A stretch of DNA of 64,000 nucleotides from assembly GCF_000172795.2 (NCBI RefSeq), contig NZ_CP020951.1, positions 1-64,000 on the forward strand, written 5' to 3'. Shown piece after piece: positions 52,142 through 60,745 of the stretch (positions within the stretch are counted from its first letter, which is position 1; every line of letters starts with the position of its first letter). The notes beneath the pieces were generated by a model. The model did no database searches, was not told the origin of the DNA, and worked only from the letters and a program-made list of their open reading frames with translations. The translations under genes were made by a program, and so were the position numbers. Origin of the DNA: Rhizobium sp. CIAT894 (GTDB lineage Bacteria; Pseudomonadota; Alphaproteobacteria; Rhizobiales; Rhizobiaceae).

Positions 52142-54856
52142 TTACGATAACAGTTCCTTGAACATACCGTTTTTCTCGGAAAGTTCCGGATAGTTTCCGG
52201 CTTCCGCCAGCCCGCCGCGGTCGAAGAGCAGGATTCGGTCGAACAGCTCGGCGAGGCGCGCATTGGAGAGCACCCAGATGATCGCCGGGCGCTCGCCTTC
52301 CTTATGCAGGTCTTCGACGATGTTGCGGGTGATCTGATCCTGAACGCGCTGGTCGAGCGCCGACAGCGGCCGGTTGAAGATGAAATAGTCCGAGCGTTTC
52401 AGCAGCGCGCGGGCAAGGTTGAGCTTCTGCCGCTGCACCATGGTCAGCCGCTTGCCGCCGGAGCCGACGTCGAATTCGAGCCCGATCGCCAGCACGTCGT
52501 CATAAAGGTCGAGCGCGTCGAAGAGTTCGCCCATGATGGCGCGGATGCGATCGGAGGCGTCGGCCTGCTGATAGGCGATACGGCCGAAGAGCACATTGTC
52601 CATCAGGCTTGCCGACGGGGTGAAGCGCTCGGCGTCGTAACGCTCGATCAGCTCGGCGAGATCGGCCGGAATATGCTCGTGGAACTGCTTGCGGGCGCTG
52701 ACGATCTTGGCCATCAGCTCGTCGGTCAGCAGGCCGAAGCGGTGGCGCGGCTCGATATAGGCAAAGCTCAGCCGGATAATGGCCGACCGTTCCTCGGGCG
52801 TGGCGTCCTCGAAGCGGCGGCTTTGCAGCTTCTGCAGCAGCGCCTGATAGGTCGGAATGTCGTCCGCCGTCATGAAGGTCAGCTGCTGGAAGAAGGGATG
52901 GTCCGGCGGCAGATCATGGAAGAGTTCCACCGCATTCTCGGCGATTTCGAGGCCCATGGCGTAGAGATCGGTGCTCAGGCCCGTTTCGCGGAACAGCTGC
53001 TGGAAATAGGGATGGGCGGCCAGTCTGCGATTGGTCATCAGCGGCCGCTTCATCGTGCCGAAGAGCAGGTTTTCGCCAACCGTTGCCTGGGCGTTATAGG
53101 CGTCGAAATCGAAAGGCACGACGATGCCGTCGAGACCCTCGTCGCGCAGCCGGTCTCTGAGCGAGGCGCGCAGCGCCACGACATGATCGCTGACCGCCAC
53201 ATGCACGTCGGTATTGACGTTCGAGCGCAGCGCCAGGTCAAGGATATCCTGCGAGATCAGCACCGCGTCGAGCACCGGCCGGATCGCTTTCAACAGGTCC
53301 TCGGGCCCGTTGGCGCCGGCCGCCTTGTAATCCACCCAGTCGCTGTTGAGGTCGAGCGTCGGATTGCCGGCCTTCACCGCCTCGATGGAGTGCCATTTAT
53401 ATTCCTGCGCCTCCTTCTCGTCATAGACGGCATCGGTCATCGGCGCATGCTTGAGGCCATAGAGCAGATTGCTGGCGAGCGAGCCGTGGAAGAAGAACGT
53501 ATCGGCCGAGGCATAGGAAATACGCCGGCCGGTGATCGATTCCGGTAATTCCAGCAGGTCACGGCCGTCGATGGTGATGCGGCCGGAATCCGGCCATATC
53601 ATGCGTCCGAGCGCTTCGGCAAAGGCCTCCGCGCCGCTGCCGTTCGGGCCGACGATCGCCACCGTCTCGTTCGGCTTGATCTCGACGGAAACGTGATCGA
53701 CCAGGCGGGCGCCGCTGTCGTCGGAGAGCGAGAGGTTGGTGACGACGAGCGCGCTCGTCAGGGCGCCGACGGGGGCGATCGCGAGTTCCTGGATGCGGCT
53801 GTCGATCAGCGGCTCGACGTTGAACTGCTCATAGACCTGCTGGTATTTCACCTGCACGTCCTGGCGCATCTGATCCCAGTCGATCAGTTCCTTGAGCGGC
53901 CCGGGCAGGTCCTTATAGGCCGAGATGACGGCGACGAGCTGGCCGATATCGAGCCGGCCCTGCAGCGCCAGGTAGCCGCCGATCGCGTAAAACAGGAAAG
54001 GCGTGACCTGGGCGAGGAAATTGTTGATGAACTTCACCAGGAATTTCCACTGGTAAAGGTCGTAGCGGATCGAGAAGATCCGGCCAAGCCGCGAGGCGAT
54101 GTCGGCGCGTTCGAGGTTGGATGTGTCGTTGCCGTGGATCGTGCCGATGCCGTCGACGATTTCGCCGACGCGGCCGGACAGTTCGCGCGCCGTCAGCTGT
54201 CGCTGGCGGCCGAGATCCAGCAGGCGCTTGCGCATGCGGGGAATGACGACAGCCTGGACGCCGACGATACCGGCGGCGATCATGCCGAGCCAGAAATTCT
54301 GCACGATGATGAAGGCGAGCGCCGTGATCGCCTGGCCGCCGAGAAGGGCAGGCGAAACGAAGGCATCGCCGGTGAAGCCGCCCATCGGCTCCACCTCGTC
54401 CTTGATCATGGTGGCGATTTCGGCCGATTTCACCCGCTTGAAATGGGCGGGCGGGAACCGCAGCACCCGGTCGATCAGCTCGAAGCGAATGCGGCGCAGC
54501 ATGCGCTCGCCGAGCCGGCCCTTATAGGTGTTGATGTAGAACTTGAAGAGGCCGTTCAGCACCACCAGCGCCAGAAACACCAGGCTGAGGGCCATCAGCA
54601 TCTGGAAGCGGTTGAGCTGCAGGCCTTGAAAGAATTCGACATGGCCGATCAGCGGAATGTCGTAGGCGATGTGCATGAAGGTCTGCCTGGCGCCCGGGCC
54701 TTCGAAACCGTCGCCCTGGATCGGTCCGTTGACGATCTGCTTCGGCAGATCGAAGGACAGGAAGTAGGGGATCATCGAGGCGGCGACGACAGCCAGAATC
54801 CACAGCTGCTGCAGCCGCGTGTTCTTCCAGATGTAGCGGGCGAGGCTTTTTTCCAT
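52142..54856 (-). CDS. ABC-exporter-like protein with degenerate, expanded ATPase domain
   Basis: The 904-residue protein has an exporter-type membrane domain (residues 15-330, six helices) and an ATP-binding-like domain of about 510 residues, twice the usual size. Catalytic positions are lost: Walker A reads GPNGSGAEAF near 402 (no Lys), the Q-loop reads ISYASADTFFF (no Gln), the signature is GSGGKRLTMVQRQ near 799, Walker B is YFIFNRPLSALD near 825 (Asn and Arg for Asp and Glu) and the H-loop is VLSNAR (no His). About 300 extra residues lie between Walker A and signature. The SNLLYG/ENLLFG/DNVLFG motif occurs three times (about 462, 595, 755). The reading frame is intact, so it is likely functional in another way. 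Confidence 0.88.
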   Translation of the reverse strand: MEKSLARYIWKNTRLQQLWILAVVAASMIPYFLSFDLPKQIVNGPIQGDGFEGPGARQTFMHIAYDIPLIGHVEFFQGLQLNRFQMLMALSLVFLALVVLNGLFKFYINTYKGRLGERMLRRIRFELIDRVLRFPPAHFKRVKSAEIATMIKDEVEPMGGFTGDAFVSPALLGGQAITALAFIIVQNFWLGMIAAGIVGVQAVVIPRMRKRLLDLGRQRQLTARELSGRVGEIVDGIGTIHGNDTSNLERADIASRLGRIFSIRYDLYQWKFLVKFINNFLAQVTPFLFYAIGGYLALQGRLDIGQLVAVISAYKDLPGPLKELIDWDQMRQDVQVKYQQVYEQFNVEPLIDSRIQELAIAPVGALTSALVVTNLSLSDDSGARLVDHVSVEIKPNETVAIVGPNGSGAEAFAEALGRMIWPDSGRITIDGRDLLELPESITGRRISYASADTFFFHGSLASNLLYGLKHAPMTDAVYDEKEAQEYKWHSIEAVKAGNPTLDLNSDWVDYKAAGANGPEDLLKAIRPVLDAVLISQDILDLALRSNVNTDVHVAVSDHVVALRASLRDRLRDEGLDGIVVPFDFDAYNAQATVGENLLFGTMKRPLMTNRRLAAHPYFQQLFRETGLSTDLYAMGLEIAENAVELFHDLPPDHPFFQQLTFMTADDIPTYQALLQKLQSRRFEDATPEERSAIIRLSFAYIEPRHRFGLLTDELMAKIVSARKQFHEHIPADLAELIERYDAERFTPSASLMDNVLFGRIAYQQADASDRIRAIMGELFDALDLYDDVLAIGLEFDVGSGGKRLTMVQRQKLNLARALLKRSDYFIFNRPLSALDQRVQDQITRNIVEDLHKEGERPAIIWVLSNARLAELFDRILLFDRGGLAEAGNYPELSEKNGMFKELLS

Positions 54857-55028
54857 GGCTAACCGTCAGCTTGCTGGGAAATTCCGGGGGCCGGGATGAG
54901 GAGGATTCTTAAGAACAGGACCATGCAGCCGGACCGCCGATATCGCAATAAAAACAAGGCGAAGCGACCGGCTGCAGACGTGCCGATTCTCGCCGGAATA
55001 TTGCTTATATCACAGGAATTTCGGATTA

Positions 55029-55070
55029 CAGCGCCGCGCGTCTGAAAAGACGCCCAAAGGAGGCTGTAGG
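55029..55070. repeat. rhizobial intergenic palindrome (type E)
   Basis: Outer arms TACAGC (55029-55034) and GCTGTA (55065-55070) enclose inner arms GCGTCT (55040-55045) and AGACGC (55050-55055) around GAAA. I recall this element as frequent in R. leguminosarum. The gap from 54857 to 55191 holds it and the terminator below, and no gene is seen. Confidence 0.65.
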
Positions 55071-55136
55071 GCTTGCAATTGCTGGATAATTTTATCCCCG
55101 AACAGGTCCGTAATCATGCCGGGATCGGCGCTGCGA

Positions 55137-55165
55137 GCAAAGAAACCCCCGGAAAAATCCGGGGG
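55137..55165 (-). terminator. intrinsic terminator of the VOC-EVE operon
   Basis: On the minus strand the stem CCCCCGGA/TCCGGGGG (55158-55165 with 55146-55153) has a 4-nt loop and is followed by TTTCTTTG. It lies 27 bp after the natural end of the EVE gene at 55192. Confidence 0.8.
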
Positions 55166-55191
55166 CCGGTCATTGGTCCGGGCGGTCAGGT

Positions 55192-55644
55192 TCATGCCGC
55201 GACGTCGCGAAGCATGGTATTTGAATCGGCATGGCTCATCGCTTCCGCGATCATATCGGCATCCTCATCGCCGATGCCGAACAAACCGAAGCGGAGCTGA
55301 TAGCCCCAATTGGGGCCGACCCTCGTGAAGGCGAGCCGGCCGAGCAGCGACCGGATCGAGGTTTCCTGCGCAGGCTACCAGTCGACATCCCGCCGCCAGG
55401 GCCTGAAACCGCTTTCCATCTCCACCTGATAAGGCGCGCTGTCGCGGGCCACGCCGATCGCGGTGAAAGCCTGCAGGCGGTCGTTACCGCCAAAGGCGAC
55501 GCTGGGCGAATAATAGATCACACGATCCCCAGGCGTGATCCGCCTGAGGGGTGACGCCTTGCCGTGACAGACCTGCATGAAGCCGGCTCGACGGCCGATG
55601 CGGACATGCTCTGCCGAAGCGACGGCGATCCAGGCCTTGGCCAT
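55192..55644 (-). pseudogene. EVE-domain protein gene with a premature stop
   Basis: The first 89 codons encode an EVE domain ([49 protein letters not shown]). An in-frame TAG at 55375-55377 follows. The same frame then continues with good EVE sequence (PNWGYQLRFGLFGIGDEDAD) to the stop at 55192, for 150 codons in all. EVE domains bind modified nucleotides or RNA and occur near defence genes. A single base change explains the stop; read-through or sequencing error are the other options. The gene starts 3 bp after the VOC gene. Confidence 0.88.
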
Positions 55645-55647
55645 GGC

Positions 55648-56019
55648 TCAAACCTCCGTCACGGTGTAGACGCGCAGGCGGTGCCCATCGGGATCGGCGG
55701 CGACGAAGCTTCGGCCGAAATCGAGATCGGTCGGCGCCATGACGATATTCGCGCCCTTGGCCTGCCAATCGGCGTGAGTCGCATCGACCATGTCGGTGAC
55801 GGCGACCTTGAACCCAATTTCAGAGCCGCCGCCCGCCGCTGCCGGCGCGGGCTCGACGCCCGCCTTGCCCCAGAGACCGAGCCCCAGGCCGGAGGGCAAG
55901 ATGAACATGGCGAAGGTCTCGCTCGCTTCGACGGGCTCCTTCCCGAGCAGATTGGCGTAGAAACGGGCGCTCGCCGGCGCGTCGGTCACGTAGAGAAGAA
56001 TGCTGTTGCTGGCGGTCAT
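55648..56019 (-). CDS. VOC (glyoxalase/bleomycin resistance) superfamily protein
   Basis: The 123-residue single VOC domain has ILLYVTDAPASARFYANLLG at the start and SFVAADPDGHRLRVYTVTEV at the end. It may be a dioxygenase-like or drug-binding protein; the metal ligands are not obvious. GGAG precedes the ATG at 56019. The EVE gene follows directly. A 17-bp palindrome lies 47 nt upstream that also occurs upstream of the WYL regulator 5 kb away. Confidence 0.88.
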   Translation of the reverse strand: MTASNSILLYVTDAPASARFYANLLGKEPVEASETFAMFILPSGLGLGLWGKAGVEPAPAAAGGGSEIGFKVAVTDMVDATHADWQAKGANIVMAPTDLDFGRSFVAADPDGHRLRVYTVTEV

Positions 56020-56066
56020 AAGGATCTCCTGTTGTTCGTTGGACAGCAGAAGTTTATGACCCGACA

Positions 56067-56083
56067 CTGCCAAATTCTGGCAG
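56067..56083. promoter_or_regulatory. operator shared with the WYL regulator gene (left copy)
   Basis: CTGCCAAATTCTGGCAG is a 6-5-6 dyad. It differs at two of 17 positions from the site at 61609-61625. Being upstream of both the VOC operon and a regulator gene, it is the probable binding site of that regulator. Confidence 0.65.
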
Positions 56084-56087
56084 TATC

Positions 56088-56123
56088 ATCCGTCTCGATG
56101 CGATATTGGCCCCCGAACATTGA
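56088..56123 (+). pseudogene. 3' remnant of a WYL-type regulator gene
   Basis: The frame ends ...LDAILAPEH and TGA at 56121-56123. The intact regulator on the minus strand ends ...GISTPEH and stop. Nucleotide similarity extends past the stop to 56141 (32 of 39 bases match 60871-60909 in inverted order). Only the tail is left, adjacent to the operator, so a divergent regulator seems to have lost its body. Confidence 0.55.
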
Positions 56124-56260
56124 AGTGGCACAGATATACGGTATGGTGATGCGGGCGGCGTTTGCCATTGCGGTACGACCTTCCCGAAAATGCACACTGG
56201 CTGCCAAGATCAACAGACGGGCAACGGACGGTCGGTCGCCGGCCGACTGCGGTTCATCCC

Positions 56261-56456
56261 CCCGTAACGTTTTTCATGACGGCTCGCTGCATCGAACGCG
56301 GTGTCAGGCGATTTGAAAATATGATGATCTTGTTCATGAACCCTGGGAGGACGGATGCTTTTCCTTTCGCAAGCGCCCGCAGACCGGTTTCGGCGGTCGG
56401 ATGAGGCTTCATCGTTAGAAAACGCAGCAACGGTGACACAGGCGCGCTGGCTGCTG
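56261..56456 (-). pseudogene. duplicated 3' fragment of the SDR gene
   Basis: This 196-bp segment matches 57705-57900 without gaps and with about seven mismatches counted by eye. It encodes the C-terminal ~65 residues of the SDR protein (LRALAKGKASVLPGFMNKI) with an open frame but no upstream part. It lies in the gap 56142-56711. The rest of that gap holds a third, ~40-bp similar stretch at 56502-56541 and a 46-codon minus-strand frame (56537-56677) with a GGGAGGAG before its ATG, for which I see no homology. Confidence 0.85.
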
Positions 56457-56711
56457 AAAAGGCACACAAGTTACCAACATCAACAGGCCGGCGACAGAGG
56501 CGTCTGTCGCCGGCGGATTTGCAGGACTAAGCTCCGTCACGGATGAGGCCTGGTTTTCATCGACAGTGCATGTTGGTCGGGGACGTGTGGGACATGCATC
56601 GTCAAACTGCAGTTGCTGCGGCTGTAACACAGCGTCGCGCGTGGCATCCACGAACGTCCCCGCCGTTCGTATATCATGCGTGGGGCTCCTCCCATGTCAG
56701 GCAGCAACATC

Positions 56712-57626
56712 TTATCGGGAGAACTCCTTTGCGTGAAGCTTGACGAACTGGTGCATACTCGTCGGCTCCCTCCCAACGAGCTCCGCGAAATCATCGGTCA
56801 GTCGATTGTATCGACCCTGCTGATGAAGTTTGGCCATCGTGGCCAAATGGCTGATGACATGGGCCGGCACTCCCCGTTCGCGCAATTTGTCGGCCCAGGC
56901 CGCGATCGGCACGTCCCGATACCGGATGGTCCGCCCAAGCGCGTCGGAGAAGTTTTTCGCGTAGTGGTGCAGATCAGCGGTGACCTGACCTGTCAGATTG
57001 TAGATGCGACCGATGTACGGGGTCGGTTCGGCCAGTATCGTTGAGACGGCGTCGGCTATGTCGATGGAGGAGATTGGTGAGGTGATGCTGTTGCCAAGCG
57101 GCAGGATCAGCTCGTCATTCTCCCGAACCCCGGCGGCGGCGAAGAACAGGAAAAACCCTTCCATGAAGACCGTTGGCCGTACAGTGACCACCGGCAGGCC
57201 CGACCATTGGAGCGCCTGCTCGGCCAGCCAGTGCTGCTTTTGCTGCGGGCTATCGGTCGTTTCGGTGATGCTCATTTGCGAGACCGTCATCTGCGACATG
57301 TTCACAAATACCTCAACCCCATGATGGCGAGCGATAGCCGCGGTGTTGACGGTTGCTTCGAGATAGGATGGCGACACGGACATGCCGAAATAGATTCGTG
57401 AAACACCTTCTATGGCGCGATGCATGGAGGGGAGGTCTGTCAGGTCGGCGACGACGACTTCAGCGCCGAGATCGCGCAACGCTGCCGAGCGGTCATCCTC
57501 CCGCCGCACCAGGGCGCGGACGTAAAATCCTCTGGCCAGGAGGGTGGTCGTTACATTGCGGCCGATTGCCCCAACGGCGCCCGCGGCGCCTGTCACAAGG
57601 ATAGGGCGGTCATCTTTCTTGTCCAT
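56712..57626 (-). CDS. NmrA-like NAD(P)-binding protein
   Basis: The 304-residue atypical short-chain dehydrogenase has a dinucleotide fold (ILVTGAAGAVGAIGRNVTTT, ALVRREDDRSAAL) and NmrA-type VNMSQMTVSQMS and TVRPTVFMEGFF. Members act as redox sensors or quinone/NAD(P)H reductases. GAGGAA lies before the ATG. It is the third gene of the ALDH-SDR-NmrA series, 71 bp after the SDR gene. Confidence 0.87.
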   Translation of the reverse strand: MDKKDDRPILVTGAAGAVGAIGRNVTTTLLARGFYVRALVRREDDRSAALRDLGAEVVVADLTDLPSMHRAIEGVSRIYFGMSVSPSYLEATVNTAAIARHHGVEVFVNMSQMTVSQMSITETTDSPQQKQHWLAEQALQWSGLPVVTVRPTVFMEGFFLFFAAAGVRENDELILPLGNSITSPISSIDIADAVSTILAEPTPYIGRIYNLTGQVTADLHHYAKNFSDALGRTIRYRDVPIAAWADKLRERGVPAHVISHLATMAKLHQQGRYNRLTDDFAELVGREPTSMHQFVKLHAKEFSR

Positions 57627-57697
57627 TCATTCCTCACTGTGTCTGTCGGGATCGGAGTGCGAGGCTCGATTCCGTCTGTTGCCGGCCGATTGCAGAG

Positions 57698-58531
57698 CTA
57701 AGCTCCCGTAACGTTTTTCATGACGGCTCGCTGCATCGAACGCGGTGTCAGGCGATTTGAAAATATAATGATCTTGTTCATGAACCCTGGGAGGACGGAT
57801 GCTTTTCCTTTCGCAAGCGCCCGCAGACCGGTTTTGGCGACCGGACGAGGCTTCATCGTCAGAAAACGCAGCAACGGTGACACAGGCGCGCTGGCCGCTG
57901 CATCGAATCCTGTTTCGGTGTGGCCTGGGCAAAGGCAGGTGACAGTTACGCCGCGAGGGCGCAGCTCGTCGTGCAAAGCTTCTCCAAAAGAAAGGACGTA
58001 AGACTTCGTAGCGGCATAGGCGGCAAACCCGGGAACAGGCTGGAATGACAGAATGCTCGCAATGAGGAGAATCTGTCCGGCCCCACGGGCTGCCATATCC
58101 TGCCCGAAGATAAAGCTCAGTTCCGTCACCGCCGTGATGTTGAGCTGCATCATATCGGTCGTGCGCTCCAGTGGGGTGTCCAAAAAGTCCCCATGCAGCC
58201 CGTACCCGGCATTGTTCACCAGAATATCGATCTGCAGCGACTTGTCGTCCAGACTGCTTTTCAAGCGGGCCGCAGCACCAGGGGCTGCAAGATCGATCGG
58301 TTCGACCACGATCTCGACACCATATTTCTGTCGAAGCTCTGTGGCGAGCTTCTCCATCGGCTCCCTGCGCCGGGCGGCGAGCACAAGATTTACCTTCTGC
58401 GCTGCCAAGAGTTCGGCATATTCGAGACCCATGCCGCTGGACGCACCGGTGATCAGGGCCCGCTTCGCTGCGGCACCATTCGGTTTTCCTACGAGGGACG
58501 TTTGCGTTTCCGCGTTAACAACATTTTGCAT
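57698..58531 (-). CDS. short-chain dehydrogenase/reductase
   Basis: The 277-residue classical SDR has ALITGASSGMGLEYAELL for cofactor binding, ILVNNAGYG, a catalytic Ser in LLIASILSF and YAATK with the catalytic Tyr and Lys. CPGHTETGF follows. AAGGAAAA precedes the ATG at 58531, which decides this start over 58552. The C-terminal region extends beyond the normal SDR end and is the part duplicated at 56261-56456. It lies 80 bp after the aldehyde dehydrogenase gene. Confidence 0.92.
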   Translation of the reverse strand: MQNVVNAETQTSLVGKPNGAAAKRALITGASSGMGLEYAELLAAQKVNLVLAARRREPMEKLATELRQKYGVEIVVEPIDLAAPGAAARLKSSLDDKSLQIDILVNNAGYGLHGDFLDTPLERTTDMMQLNITAVTELSFIFGQDMAARGAGQILLIASILSFQPVPGFAAYAATKSYVLSFGEALHDELRPRGVTVTCLCPGHTETGFDAAASAPVSPLLRFLTMKPRPVAKTGLRALAKGKASVLPGFMNKIIIFSNRLTPRSMQRAVMKNVTGA

Positions 58532-58611
58532 TGGTTTTCCTTTCAATTGCATGGATATTTCGGAGGAGCTGACACGAGGTCGTGCTGGTTCGCCCCTGCA
58601 AAGTTGAATCT

Positions 58612-60030
58612 TCACCGGAGCATGACGTTCAGGATGCGCTCGGTCAGCTTTCCGTATGGGGGGTGGAACAGTTTGACGGCGTTCCACCGTCCCTGCTCAT
58701 AGATGCCCTTGGCATGGCTCAGTCGCCTGAAGCCCTCAACGCCGTGATAGGCGCCAATCCCGCTGGCGCCGACGCCGCCGAAAGGCAAGTCGTCCTGCGC
58801 GACATGCATGATGGTACCGTTGACCGTGACGTTGCCCGATGTCGTGCGGTCGAGCACCTTGCGTCGGTCCGCATCGTCTCCGCCGAAATAGTAGAGTGCG
58901 AGTGGTCGCGGCCGGGCATTCACATAGGCGATCACTTCATCGATGTCTCGATAGGGAAAAATCGGCAGGATCGGACCGAATATCTCCTGGTGGGCGATTT
59001 TCATCTCATCGGTGACGCCCAGCACTACCGTCGGCGCGAGCGTATGCGGACGGCGGGCGGCGTCACCGGGCCGGTGCCCGACCTCGATGATCTGCGCTCC
59101 GTGTCCACGCGCATCCTCGATCAGGTCTATCAGGGTTCCATACTGACGGTCGTTGACGATCGACGTGTAATCCTCGCTGGTTGGGCCGTCTGGGTAGGCG
59201 GCCTTGACCAGCCTGTCATAGCTGTCAACGAACGCGTTGATTTCAGATTCATGCACCAAGGCGTAGTCGGGAGCGATGCAGGTCTGCCCGCCGCTGAGGA
59301 GCTTCCCCCAGACGATGTCAGACACGGTGCGGTCCTGAACACCGCCCTTGGCGACAATGGTCGGAGACTTGCCGCCAAGTTCGAGCGTAACGGGAACGAG
59401 GTTTTCGCTCGCTGCTTTCATAACCGCGCGTCCCACGGCGGTGCTACCGGTGAAGACAAGATGATCGAATGGCAGTGCTGAGAATGCGGAACCGTCACCG
59501 TTGACAAGGGCAACCTGTTCTTCCGTGAAGAGTTCGCCAAGCATCGAGGCGAGCACGTCATTGGTCGCCGGTGTGAGCTTGGAGGGCTTAAGCATGACGC
59601 GGTTTCCCGCAGCGATCGCGGTAACCAGCGGCATCAGTGAGAGGTGGATGGGGTAGTTCCAAGGCGCGATGACGCCAACGACGCCAACGGGCTGATACTC
59701 GATCCAGGCCCGGCCGAATTGCATCAGGAGTGAGACATGACGGCGCTCAGGCCGCATGAAGCGGCGCAGGTTCTTGCTGAGGTAGTCGATGCCAGCGGCC
59801 ACACCGAAGATTTCCATGATCGCTGTCTCGTGCTGCGCACGATGCCCAAAGTCACAAGCGACAGCCGCCTCAAGGGCCGCGCGGTGACCGATCAGCGCCT
59901 GCTTCAGTTTAGCGAGATCGGCGCGACGATGAGCGAGTGATGGCGCTCCGTCGCGCAGGAACGCGGCGCGTTGGCGAGTGAGAAGGCTGTCCATATGATC
60001 GGCGTCGGTGATTTTTGCTATGGCGTTCAT
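58612..60030 (-). CDS. coniferyl-aldehyde-dehydrogenase-type ALDH
   Basis: The 472-residue NAD(P)-dependent enzyme has VIAPWNYPIHLSLMPLVTAI, FTGSTAVGRAVM, the general base in TLELGGKSP and the catalytic Cys in SGGQTCIAPDY, and the C-terminal NDR and FGGVGASGIGAYHG. The length and sequences fit the CALDH branch, which oxidises aromatic or long-chain aldehydes to acids. The ATG at 60030 has GGAGTG upstream. It is the first gene of the operon and is divergent from a TetR regulator. Confidence 0.92.
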   Translation of the reverse strand: MNAIAKITDADHMDSLLTRQRAAFLRDGAPSLAHRRADLAKLKQALIGHRAALEAAVACDFGHRAQHETAIMEIFGVAAGIDYLSKNLRRFMRPERRHVSLLMQFGRAWIEYQPVGVVGVIAPWNYPIHLSLMPLVTAIAAGNRVMLKPSKLTPATNDVLASMLGELFTEEQVALVNGDGSAFSALPFDHLVFTGSTAVGRAVMKAASENLVPVTLELGGKSPTIVAKGGVQDRTVSDIVWGKLLSGGQTCIAPDYALVHESEINAFVDSYDRLVKAAYPDGPTSEDYTSIVNDRQYGTLIDLIEDARGHGAQIIEVGHRPGDAARRPHTLAPTVVLGVTDEMKIAHQEIFGPILPIFPYRDIDEVIAYVNARPRPLALYYFGGDDADRRKVLDRTTSGNVTVNGTIMHVAQDDLPFGGVGASGIGAYHGVEGFRRLSHAKGIYEQGRWNAVKLFHPPYGKLTERILNVMLR

Positions 60031-60067
60031 GGCGCACTCCGATGTAGACAAACGAAACATTGAGCTT

Positions 60068-60096
60068 TATATAAGCCGCAATGTTACCACTGTCAA
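60068..60096 (-). promoter_or_regulatory. sigma-70 promoter of the ALDH operon
   Basis: On the minus strand TTGACA (60091-60096) and TATATA (60068-60073) are separated by 17 bp. A near-palindrome AATGTT...AACAAT (60080-60100) overlaps the -35, a natural site for the divergent TetR protein. The start codon lies 37 nt downstream. Confidence 0.75.
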
Positions 60097-60124
60097 CAAT
60101 GTATCCATGAGAAACTTTATCGCC

Positions 60125-60742
60125 ATGACAAACGTCCAAAATCGCCCCTATCATCACGGAGATCTCCGCCGCACGATTATCGAAACGGCGCTGGACATGC
60201 TCCGAGATGACAAGAACTGGCAATTTACGCTGCGCGAGGTGGCTCGGCGGGCTGGGGTCAGCCACGCTGCGCCCTACAAACACTTTCCGGACAAAGCAGC
60301 TCTGCTCGTCGAACTCGCCATGATTGGATTTGATCGACTACGCGAAGCACTAGCGGGGGCGAAACCCCAAGCCCCCCAATCTCTGCTCGAAGAATTCATG
60401 CCGATATCTCTGGCATATGTCGCGTTCGGAACCGATAACCCGGCCTTATATCGCCTGATGTTCAGCGCGGAGGAGGGACGCTCCGTAGGAATGCATCTCG
60501 ATCAAAGGGCGCTCGCTGTATTCGACGTCGTGCTGGACATGCTCGGACGCGGTCAGGCTGCTGGCACCATTCGTAAGCGGCCAGTCAGGGGACAGGCGAC
60601 CGCCGCATGGGCGCTTGTTCACGGCATCACCTTGCTCGCGATCGATGGCCTTCTGGTGCCAGAAAAGGTCGGATCGGCGCCAGTGGACGCAGCCATTGCA
60701 ACTCTGGTGGAAGGGCTGGCAATCCCGCAACCGAACACCTAG
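60125..60742 (+). CDS. TetR/AcrR regulator of the ALDH operon
   Basis: The 205-residue protein has a TetR HTH (IIETALDMLRDDKNW, LREVARRAGVSHAAPYKHFPDK) and a WHG-type C-terminal ligand domain. It faces the ALDH operon across about 95 bp and should repress it in the absence of an aldehyde or related ligand. An ATG at 60107 is also possible; 60125 has the more usual N-terminus. Tn3 transposase remains begin four bases after its stop. Confidence 0.9.
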   Translation: MTNVQNRPYHHGDLRRTIIETALDMLRDDKNWQFTLREVARRAGVSHAAPYKHFPDKAALLVELAMIGFDRLREALAGAKPQAPQSLLEEFMPISLAYVAFGTDNPALYRLMFSAEEGRSVGMHLDQRALAVFDVVLDMLGRGQAAGTIRKRPVRGQATAAWALVHGITLLAIDGLLVPEKVGSAPVDAAIATLVEGLAIPQPNT

Positions 60743-60745
60743 AGC

